In this document: piece by piece, positions 26,203 to 33,259 of the stretch
How the letters are laid out: every line of letters starts with the position of its first letter
How positions within the stretch are numbered: position 1 is the stretch's first letter
Assembly: GCF_001544295.1 (NCBI RefSeq)
Contig: NZ_BCQF01000010.1
Location: 30,232 to 94,231 of the forward strand
Length of the DNA stretch: 64,000 bases
Direction: 5' to 3'
DNA from: Enterococcus pseudoavium NBRC 100491
GTDB taxonomy: Bacteria > Bacillota > Bacilli > Lactobacillales > Enterococcaceae
Program-made: the position numbers and the translations under genes
The notes under the pieces: model-generated
What the model was told of the DNA's origin: nothing
The model's database searches: none
What the model saw: the letters and a program-made list of their open reading frames with translations, nothing else

Positions 26203-28644
26203 ATGAGTATTCAAATCAAAGAAAGAGAAAATGCTGGCAACCAACCCTATTTTGGTCATTTAACTAATCGCATGAACGAATACCGTGAATCAGTCTTGAA
26301 CAAAAAACCTTATATTTGTGCGGAGCGGGCGTTATTAGCGACAGAAGCCTATCGGGAGTATCAAAATCAACCAAGTGTTATGAAACGAGCATTAATGTTA
26401 AAAAATATTTTAGCAAAAATGTCGATCTATATTGAAGAGGAAACGATGATCGTCGGCAATCAAGCAGCTTCCAATAAAGATGCACCGATTTTTCCAGAAT
26501 ATACGATGGAATTTGTGTTGAATGAATTGGATCTCTTCGAAAAACGCGATGGCGATGTTTTCTATATTACAGAAAAAACCAAAGAAGATTTACGTTCGAT
26601 TGCACCATTTTGGGAGAATAACAATTTACGAGCAAAAGCCGGGGCCTTGTTACCGGAGGAAGTTTCCGTCTTTATGGAAACAGGCTTTTTCGGAATGGAA
26701 GGCAAGATGAATTCCGGCGATGCGCATTTAGCGGTGGATTATCGTCAAGTCCTAGAAGTCGGCTTGGCCGGCTATCGCCAACGGACGTTAAAAGAAAAAG
26801 CGAATTTGGATTTAACGCTTCCGGAAAGTATTGATAAATATCATTTCTACAATGCGATTTTGATCGTTTTGGATGCAGTGCAAACCTTTGCGGAACGCTA
26901 TGCTCAATTGGCTCGCGAAATGGCTGAAACAGCAACCCCAGCCAGAAAAGCAGAGTTATTAGAAATTAGTCGCGTTTGTGAGAAAGTACCGAATCAACCC
27001 GCCGAAACGTTTTTAGAAGCGATTCAATCGGTTTGGTTCATTCAATTAATCTTGCAAATCGAGTCAAACGGTCATTCATTGTCTTATGGTCGTTTTGATC
27101 AATATATGTATCCTTATTTAAAAAATGATCTAGCGAAAGGTACGATTACGGAAGATCAAGCCGTTGAGCTGTTGACGAATCTTTGGATCAAAACATTGAC
27201 CATCAACAAAGTTCGCAGCCAAGCCCATACTTTCAGTAGTGCGGGTTCACCCTTGTACCAAAATGTAACGATTGGTGGTCAGACACGAGATAAAAAAGAT
27301 GCGGTCAATCCACTTTCTTATCTGGTTTTACGCAGTGTGGCCCAAACGAAATTGCCGCAACCGAATTTAACGGTTCGATACCATTCAGGCCTAGATAGTC
27401 AATTTATGAACGAATGTATTGAAGTAATGAAGATCGGTTTTGGGATGCCGGCCTTTAACAATGATGAGATCATTATTCCGTCATTTATCAAGATCGGTGT
27501 GACCGAAGAAGATGCGTATGATTATAGCGCAATCGGCTGTGTTGAAACGGCTGTTCCAGGGAAATGGGGTTATCGTTGTACGGGAATGAGTTATATGAAT
27601 TTCCCTAAAATTTTGATGATTGCCATGAATGATGGGATCGATCCGGTTTCCAACAAACGCTTTGTGAAGGGGTATGGCCACTTTAAAGAGATGAAATCCT
27701 TTGAAGAATTGCAGGCGGCTTGGGATAAAACGGTTCGGGAGTTGACACGGATGAGCGTGATCGTAGAAAACGCGATCGACTTAGGTTTGGAACGAGATGT
27801 TCCAGATATTTTGTGTTCAGCATTGACGGAAGACTGTATTGGTCGCGGGAAAACCTTAAAAGAAGGCGGCGCCGTCTACGATTTCATCTCAGGCTTGCAA
27901 GTGGGGATTGCTAATTTAGCCGATTCTTTAGCCGCTATTAAACAGCTGGTTTTTGAGGAAGAACGTTTTACGCAAACAGAACTGTGGGATGCTTTGATGA
28001 GCGATTACGCAACCGAACGCGGCCAAGAAATCCAAAAAATGATCTTAGAAGATGTGCCAAAATACGGTAATGATGACGACTATACGGATCAATTGGTCTG
28101 TGAGGCCTATGACAGCTATATCGAAGAAGTTAAAAAATATCCAAGTACGCGTTTTGGCAGAGGTCCAATCGGCGGGACTAGATATTCAGGAACCTCATCG
28201 ATTTCAGCGAATGTCGGGCAAGGAAAAGGCACGATGGCGACGCCAGATGGTCGGAATGCCTGGGTGCCACTAGCGGAAGGCTGTTCACCATCGCATAATA
28301 TGGATAAAAATGGACCGACTTCGGTCTTGAAATCTGTCTCAAAATTACGAACAGAAGAGATTATCGGCGGTGTTTTGTTAAATCAAAAAGTTAATCCGCA
28401 GACTTTAGCCAAAGAAGAAGACAAACAGAAGTTGATTATGCTGTTGCGAGCCTTTTTCAATAAACTGCACGGCTATCATATTCAATATAATGTTGTCTCA
28501 CGGGAAACATTGATTGACGCGCAAAAGAATCCGGAGAAACACCGGGATTTGATCGTGCGGGTCGCTGGCTACTCAGCGTTCTTTAATGTATTATCAAAAG
28601 CGACTCAGGACGATATTATCGAACGGACCGAGCACGTGTTATAA
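26203..28644 (+). CDS. Glycyl-radical enzyme, YbiW/PflF-like (anhydrosugar-phosphate lyase type)
   Basis: An 813-residue glycyl-radical enzyme. The radical glycine is Gly789 in RVAGYSAFF near the C-terminus, and the active-site pair is Cys446 and Glu448 in IGCVETAV. A true pyruvate formate-lyase has two adjacent Cys there, so this is not PflB even though such genes are often named formate acetyltransferase. The GKWGYRCTGMS segment, the QIESNGHSLSYGR segment and the NTASGLQVGIANL-like region (SGLQVGIANLADSL) resemble E. coli YbiW, reported to open 1,5-anhydroglucitol 6-phosphate to 1-deoxyfructose 6-phosphate. That substrate is an inference here. It needs the activase at 23886 and is oxygen-sensitive. 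Confidence 0.82.
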   Translation: MSIQIKERENAGNQPYFGHLTNRMNEYRESVLNKKPYICAERALLATEAYREYQNQPSVMKRALMLKNILAKMSIYIEEETMIVGNQAASNKDAPIFPEYTMEFVLNELDLFEKRDGDVFYITEKTKEDLRSIAPFWENNNLRAKAGALLPEEVSVFMETGFFGMEGKMNSGDAHLAVDYRQVLEVGLAGYRQRTLKEKANLDLTLPESIDKYHFYNAILIVLDAVQTFAERYAQLAREMAETATPARKAELLEISRVCEKVPNQPAETFLEAIQSVWFIQLILQIESNGHSLSYGRFDQYMYPYLKNDLAKGTITEDQAVELLTNLWIKTLTINKVRSQAHTFSSAGSPLYQNVTIGGQTRDKKDAVNPLSYLVLRSVAQTKLPQPNLTVRYHSGLDSQFMNECIEVMKIGFGMPAFNNDEIIIPSFIKIGVTEEDAYDYSAIGCVETAVPGKWGYRCTGMSYMNFPKILMIAMNDGIDPVSNKRFVKGYGHFKEMKSFEELQAAWDKTVRELTRMSVIVENAIDLGLERDVPDILCSALTEDCIGRGKTLKEGGAVYDFISGLQVGIANLADSLAAIKQLVFEEERFTQTELWDALMSDYATERGQEIQKMILEDVPKYGNDDDYTDQLVCEAYDSYIEEVKKYPSTRFGRGPIGGTRYSGTSSISANVGQGKGTMATPDGRNAWVPLAEGCSPSHNMDKNGPTSVLKSVSKLRTEEIIGGVLLNQKVNPQTLAKEEDKQKLIMLLRAFFNKLHGYHIQYNVVSRETLIDAQKNPEKHRDLIVRVAGYSAFFNVLSKATQDDIIERTEHVL

Positions 28645-28748
28645 GTAGAGAAGTGCTTGAATTCTAAAAAATGGTCCCTCGATAAGGGATACGTATTTTT
28701 GGAAATCTCGATCAAGTTATAAAAGTATTTGATAAAACAACAGCTAAA

Positions 28749-28787
28749 AGCAGGAGCGCGAATAAAAACGTGCGCCTGCTTTTTTTG
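28749..28787 (+). terminator. Rho-independent terminator after the GRE gene
   Basis: AGCAGGAGCGC pairs with GTGCGCCTGCT over a 10-nt loop, followed by seven T residues. Confidence 0.87.
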
Positions 28788-28808
28788 CTGAAGGGATTAA
28801 AATAAAAA

Positions 28809-28864
28809 TAGTTGTCAAAGTAAACTAATCGTAGTAATCTTTATTTAGTTGCTAAAGTAAACTA
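28809..28864. promoter_or_regulatory. marR promoter with two MarR operators
   Basis: TAGTTGYYAAAGTAAACTA is present at 28809-28827 and 28846-28864, 37 bp apart, each with TAGTT/AACTA dyad arms. The promoter TTGTCA (28812-28817), 17-nt spacer, TAATCT (28835-28840) is overlapped by the first copy, and the second lies just after the -10. This fits MarR autorepression. Confidence 0.75.
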
Positions 28865-28882
28865 TTTGTGGAGGTGTAAACG

Positions 28883-29323
28883 ATGGAGACAGGCGATATA
28901 CGAAAGTTCAATCGCTATTACACACGAATTTTAGGCGTCTTCGATCAAAAAGTCTTTGACTTGGATTATTCGATGAGCGAGATGCGGATATTAGGGGAGA
29001 TCGGCCGGCACCCCAGCATTACTGCTAACGAATTAACGAAGTATTTGAATATTAAGAAAAGCTATTTGAGCCGGAAACTGAGTAAATTGGAAAAGAATAC
29101 ATATATTTATAAAATGAAAGATCCCAATGATAGTCGTAATCTCCATTTATTTCTGACGGAAAAAGGAAACGCTTTGAACGAATACGTTGAAGAACAGTCC
29201 GATCAGCAAGTAATCGAGTTACTGGAGCCTTTATCAGATGACGATTATCAAGAATTAGTCGCGGCGATGGGGACGATTGAAAAAATTTTATATCAAGTCA
29301 TCCCGAATGAATTAGAAGAATAA
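28883..29323 (+). CDS. MarR-family transcriptional regulator
   Basis: A 146-residue winged-helix regulator of the MarR family. The DNA-binding core is around ITANELTKYLNIKKSYLSRK with the wing at KDPNDSRNLHLFLTEKG. It forms a likely two-gene operon with the acetyltransferase that starts 19 nt downstream. Two dyads in its own promoter are probable binding sites. The ligand cannot be inferred; MarR-GNAT pairs often respond to small toxic molecules that the acetyltransferase modifies. Confidence 0.9.
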   Translation: METGDIRKFNRYYTRILGVFDQKVFDLDYSMSEMRILGEIGRHPSITANELTKYLNIKKSYLSRKLSKLEKNTYIYKMKDPNDSRNLHLFLTEKGNALNEYVEEQSDQQVIELLEPLSDDDYQELVAAMGTIEKILYQVIPNELEE

Positions 29324-29341
29324 AAAAAGGAGTGAATCAAA

Positions 29342-29836
29342 TTGTCAGAAATAAGAATTATCCCTTTTGAAGAACAATACACAGACCAAGTGGTTGATTT
29401 GATCTTGCCGATTCAGCAGACTGAATTCGGAATTGAAATTAGTCTGACTGATCAGCCAGATCTCTTGAAAATTAAAGAAGAGTACATCGATCGTGGGGGA
29501 AACTTTTGGTTGGCGCTTGACGGTGAACGGGTCGTTGGCACGATCGCTTTAGTGAAGCTGAAAAATCATAATGGGGCCATCAAAAAAATGTTTGCCGCAA
29601 AAGAATTTCGCGGCGAAAAACAAGTTGGGAAGAAATTATTGGATACTTTGGTGGACTATTGTAAAGCGCAGGGGTACCAACGCCTTTATTTAGGAACGGT
29701 CGATGTGCTGAAAGCCGCACAACGCTTTTATCAAAAAAATGGCTTTGAGCACTGGCCTAAGTCGCAGATGCCCCAAGATTATCATTTGATGGATGTCGAC
29801 ACGGTCTTTTTTAGGCGTGATTTGACCGCTGAATAA
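29342..29836 (+). CDS. GNAT-family N-acetyltransferase
   Basis: A 164-residue GNAT protein. The acetyl-CoA-binding region is near AAKEFRGEKQVGKKLLDTLVDY (first part of the motif A loop is modified from the usual Q/R-x-x-G-x-G/A), and LYLGTVDVLKAAQRFYQKNGF is the C-terminal GNAT strand-helix. Start is a TTG at 29342, chosen because AAGGAG lies 7-8 nt before it. It follows marR in an apparent operon. Substrate unknown. Confidence 0.87.
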   Translation: MSEIRIIPFEEQYTDQVVDLILPIQQTEFGIEISLTDQPDLLKIKEEYIDRGGNFWLALDGERVVGTIALVKLKNHNGAIKKMFAAKEFRGEKQVGKKLLDTLVDYCKAQGYQRLYLGTVDVLKAAQRFYQKNGFEHWPKSQMPQDYHLMDVDTVFFRRDLTAE

Positions 29837-30003
29837 CGGTTATTGATAATCCAGTGATATAAATGATTTTGGCAAGGTCTGCAACTTGAGTTTTTCTCTT
29901 GAAATGACGAGCATAAAAAAATTAGTTGTTCATTTTTCGTAAGCATTTCTTTGGATCAGGCGCTATAATCTAAGCATCGAGTTATGACGAGGAGCGAGGC
30001 AAC

Positions 30004-31044
30004 ATGATTACGTCAAAGCAAAAACAGGAAGAATATTACCGAGCGCTGAAAGAAAAGGATCGAAATTATGAAGGAATCTTTTTTGCCGGAATAAAGACGA
30101 CGGGGATTTTCTGTCACCCGACTTGTCGAGCTAGGAAACCGAAATTTGAGCATTGCGAGTTTTATGAAACGGCTGAAGAAGCGTTATTAGCAGGTTATCG
30201 GCCTTGCAAGCTTTGCCAGCCGCTGTCCTTTCCTCGGGAGCTTCCGACAGAGGTCCAGTTCTTGGTGGATGCAGTCGAGGAACAACCGGAAAAACGTTGG
30301 ACAGAAGCCGATTTTGCTGAATTTGGCCTGAATTCAGCGACCGCTCGCAGAAAATTCAAAGAAATTTATCAGATGACTTTTATGCAATATGCGCGGGCCC
30401 GAAGAATGGGGTTAGCGTTTAAGGAGATCAGTCAAGGGGGCAAAGTGATTGATCAACAGTTTGAAGCAGGCTATGAATCCGCCAGTGGATTCAATGATGC
30501 CTTTACTAAAATTATGGGGAATCCCGCGAAAAAAGTGACCCTTCGACCTTTAAGTGCCACGTTTATTTCAACGCCAATCGGTCGAATGCTGTGCTTAACG
30601 GACGATGAGTTCTTGTATTTACTAGAGTTTGAAGACCGACGGGGCTTAGAACGGGAAATTGAGCAATTACGGACAAACTATAATTTTCGGATAATTTATG
30701 GCCAAACGACGATCAGTCAGCAAGTTTCAGAACAACTAGCTGAGTATTTCAAAGGGGAGCGTCACGAATTCTCATTGCCTTTATTTTTGGATGGTTCGGC
30801 TTTCCAAAAAGCCGTCTGGCAGGTTTTACTGACCATTCCTAGCGGGGAAACGGTCAGTTATCGTGAGATTGCCTTACGCTTAGGAGATAAAAATAAAGTG
30901 CGGGCAGTCGGCCGTGCCAATGGCAGTAACAAACTGGCGATTGTGGTTCCTTGCCATCGAGTAATTGGCAGCGATGGGAAGCTAACTGGCTATGCCGGTG
31001 GCTTGAAACGCAAACAATATTTGCTGGACCTAGAACAAAAATAG
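30004..31044 (+). CDS. ada: Fused Ada-type methylated-DNA repair protein and regulator
   Basis: A 346-residue protein with the complete E. coli Ada layout. The N-terminal zinc domain has Cys37, Cys41, Cys68 and Cys71 (E. coli: 38, 42, 69, 72), which take methyl groups from phosphotriesters. Then comes an AraC-type HTH (about residues 95-180) and a C-terminal O6-methylguanine methyltransferase with acceptor Cys317 in PCHRV. Methylation of the first Cys usually turns the protein into an activator of its own gene. Many Firmicutes split these functions between AdaA and AdaB; here they are fused. TATAAT stands at about 29965. Confidence 0.94.
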   Translation: MITSKQKQEEYYRALKEKDRNYEGIFFAGIKTTGIFCHPTCRARKPKFEHCEFYETAEEALLAGYRPCKLCQPLSFPRELPTEVQFLVDAVEEQPEKRWTEADFAEFGLNSATARRKFKEIYQMTFMQYARARRMGLAFKEISQGGKVIDQQFEAGYESASGFNDAFTKIMGNPAKKVTLRPLSATFISTPIGRMLCLTDDEFLYLLEFEDRRGLEREIEQLRTNYNFRIIYGQTTISQQVSEQLAEYFKGERHEFSLPLFLDGSAFQKAVWQVLLTIPSGETVSYREIALRLGDKNKVRAVGRANGSNKLAIVVPCHRVIGSDGKLTGYAGGLKRKQYLLDLEQK

Positions 31045-31046
31045 TT

Positions 31047-31082
31047 AAAAAGAGCCTTGGCGTACGCCAAGGCTCTTTTTCT
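31047..31082. terminator. Bidirectional terminator between ada and the CDF exporter gene
   Basis: A near-perfect palindrome, AAAAAGAGCCTTGGCG followed by its complement, with A and T tails on both sides. Confidence 0.92.
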
Positions 31083-32241
31083 ATAATAGATACGTCCGGT
31101 CAAAGGTGATGGTGAGTTTGGCGGGCGAGTTTTCTGTAATGAAGCGTTGACTAATCTGATCTTGCAATTCCGAATTAGAAACTTTTTTTAATTCCGCCGG
31201 GACGACTAAATCGAAGTAAATCGTTTCCGGGGTCGTTGTTTTGTCCACCCGCAAATCATGAAAACGTAAATGGGGATCGATATTTTTTAGGATTTTTTTC
31301 AATTCCGGTGCGACGCGTTTGAAATCCGGATCATCTAAGGGATACGGATCCAAGTGACATACGAGATCCACGCCGAGATTTTCTTTCACATCGTATTCAA
31401 TAGCATCAATGACTTCATGGGCATGGGGCAAGCTCCAGTCTTGATTGACCTCGATATGGACGGAAGCAAAGATGCTGTTGGGGCCGTAACTATGGATCAA
31501 CAAATCGTGGTAGCCGATAATATCCGAATAATTATCGAGATGCTGACGAATCGCCTGCACTTCAGTATCTGGCGGACGCACCCCCATCAGATCATTGATA
31601 AATCCGAGAATCATCTTGATCCCGGAATAAATGATGTATAAAGCAATCAAGAAACCGATATATCCATCGATCCGCCAGCCGCTGAACCATTCGATCACGG
31701 CTGAGATCAAGACGGCAATCGTAGTGTAGACATCATTGATACTATCTTGAGCGGTGGCTTTCAGGGTGTCAGAGTCAATCTCGCGGCCGAGCCGGCGATA
31801 CATGAAGGATTGCCAAAACTTCATTAAAATGGATAAAATCAAAACAATATAAATAATCGGCGAAAGTAATACGCTGCTTGGTTTTAAAATTTTCACAAAG
31901 GAGCTGTCTAAAAAACGCACACCGACGTAGGTCACTAAGATCGAAATGACAAAGCCGCTGATATATTCAAAGCGTTCATGACCATAGGGGTGGTCTTCGT
32001 CGGCGGGTTTGCCGGCAATTTTGAAGCCCGCTAAGGTAATGATCGAAGAGGCAGTATCGGATAAGTTATTCATGGCATCGGCCATGATAGAGACACTACC
32101 AGATAAAGAACCAATGAAAAATTTTGCTATAAAAAGCACCAAGTTTGAAAGTAAACCTAAAATACCGGCGAGAATACCGACACTGGTTCGTTTGTTTCCC
32201 TTGGAACGTTCGGTAATTTTGTTAATTAAAAAAGTGAGCAT
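31081..32241 (-). CDS. CDF-family metal exporter, probably manganese (MntE-like)
   Basis: A 386-residue cation diffusion facilitator with six membrane helices and a C-terminal cytoplasmic dimerisation domain. The metal site on helix 2 is Asn58-x3-Asp62 (NNLSD) and on helix 5 is Asp166-x3-Asp170 (DSIND). Zinc and iron members generally have His or Asp in these positions (HxxxD or DxxxD), whereas the N-x3-D with D-x3-D set is typical of manganese exporters such as pneumococcal MntE. So I infer Mn export in exchange for protons. It converges on ada and shares its terminator. Confidence 0.87.
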   Translation of the reverse strand: MLTFLINKITERSKGNKRTSVGILAGILGLLSNLVLFIAKFFIGSLSGSVSIMADAMNNLSDTASSIITLAGFKIAGKPADEDHPYGHERFEYISGFVISILVTYVGVRFLDSSFVKILKPSSVLLSPIIYIVLILSILMKFWQSFMYRRLGREIDSDTLKATAQDSINDVYTTIAVLISAVIEWFSGWRIDGYIGFLIALYIIYSGIKMILGFINDLMGVRPPDTEVQAIRQHLDNYSDIIGYHDLLIHSYGPNSIFASVHIEVNQDWSLPHAHEVIDAIEYDVKENLGVDLVCHLDPYPLDDPDFKRVAPELKKILKNIDPHLRFHDLRVDKTTTPETIYFDLVVPAELKKVSNSELQDQISQRFITENSPAKLTITFDRTYLL

Positions 32242-32316
32242 TAAAAATCATCCTTACTAAATCAATTTGTATTAGTATAACTGAAAATGAGAAAGAGCAG
32301 AAGTAAAATTGTTTTA

Positions 32317-32355
32317 AAAAAGGTAAACTTCAAAATATTTAAAGTTTACCTTTTT
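32317..32355. terminator. Strong bidirectional hairpin between divergent genes
   Basis: AAAAAGGTAAACTT and AAGTTTACCTTTTT form a 14-bp perfect stem with an 11-nt loop and T-runs on both strands. It lies between the start of the CDF gene (minus) and the next plus-strand gene, upstream of both promoters, so it would insulate the two. Confidence 0.7.
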
Positions 32356-32469
32356 GTCAATGCGTTTTTTAATAAAAAAATAGGGCTTATCTCAGCTAAT
32401 TAAAATGAAAGCACTTTATAATAGTTATATACATAAATAAGAAAAAAAGGGGAAAATGGAGGGGCTATT

Positions 32470-32811
32470 ATGCAAAGTCAGGTAGATATAACTTTATGGA
32501 ATATTCAAACAAGCAATGTTGTGACTGCTTTAGAAGATTTTATTGAAGACTGGAAAGTATCGAAAAACAGTGATCTTGATGAATACTTACGCAGCTATCC
32601 TGGTTATTTCAAAAGCGATGAACCAACGCGGGAGGCTATTCGATTAGTATTAGGCTATGGGAAAGAATTGATGGATGGGACGCGCGACAATGTCGGTTTT
32701 TATGAAAATAAAATCTGGCGAACTGAGAGCGGTGAAAGTGTCCGCATGACTCATTTTCATGAGCGAACGATCTCAGGTTTGATGCAAACGATCATTAAAG
32801 CAAGAGGATAA
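32470..32811 (+). CDS. Small protein of unknown function
   Basis: A 113-residue, soluble, fairly acidic protein that I do not recognise. It is predicted mostly helical, with segments TALEDFIEDWKVSK and TREAIRLVLGYGKEL, and a short His-containing stretch (MTHFHERT) near the end. There is no signal peptide or membrane segment. A TATAAT-like -10 is at about 32418-32423 and GGAGGGG-like ribosome-binding sequence precedes ATG 32470. It is a single gene closed by a strong terminator. Nothing in the context says what it does. Confidence 0.72.
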   Translation: MQSQVDITLWNIQTSNVVTALEDFIEDWKVSKNSDLDEYLRSYPGYFKSDEPTREAIRLVLGYGKELMDGTRDNVGFYENKIWRTESGESVRMTHFHERTISGLMQTIIKARG

Positions 32812-32817
32812 GCTAAA

Positions 32818-32858
32818 CCGGGACCTAGACGGCTGAGTGTCTAGGTCCCGGTTTTTTT
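32818..32858 (+). terminator. Rho-independent terminator after the small unknown gene
   Basis: CCGGGACCTAGAC pairs with GTCTAGGTCCCGG, followed by seven T residues; the resemblance of its core to the 19908 operator is coincidental, since it is GC-extended and T-tailed. Confidence 0.92.
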
Positions 32859-33259
32859 GTGGCTCGTCGCCTGCAAGCAAAGAATTTGATTCAGTATAAT
32901 TACTCGATTTGATCGCTTTTTTTTGCGTATGTTTTATTAAATAAAAAAGTTAAACAATTCAGGGGTTTTGTCTAATAGTCATAATGTTTTAGTAATCGGA
33001 AATAGTATTTGAAAATATTGTTTTGTTAAATAATTGTAATCATAAATGTTTACGATGAGTCTGATAAATCACCGATCCAACAATAATTATTGCAATAATT
33101 TTATCTAGATTGACCGGTTTTAACAACTTTTATTAGTGTTTTAGAAGATTTTGTGAATATATGTTGACTCTTTAGACACAATCTGAAATTAATGATATTA
33201 TAGTAGATGATTAAGGAAAATATTATATATAGTAATATATTTAGAAATGAGGGATCCGT
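32859..33259. other. AT-rich upstream region of the cell-wall hydrolase gene
   Basis: About 400 bases without a gene and much richer in A and T than the flanks. A TTAGAC...TATTAT promoter (about 33171-33200) is the best candidate, and an AT dyad (AATATTA...TAATATA, near 33218-33240) lies in the leader. No riboswitch or small ORF could be supported. Confidence 0.5.

Noticed and set aside
26203..28644. Calling the glycyl-radical enzyme pyruvate formate-lyase
   Set aside because: PFL needs two adjacent active-site cysteines; this protein has Gly-Cys-Val-Glu, so it is of another class.
32820..32858. GGACCTAG-containing palindrome as another RpiR operator
   Set aside because: It is the GC-extended stem of a terminator with a T-run, after an unrelated gene.
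32940..33160. WalR-type box upstream of the peptidoglycan hydrolase
   Set aside because: The closest match (TGTAAT then TGTTTA) has wrong spacing and a mismatch.
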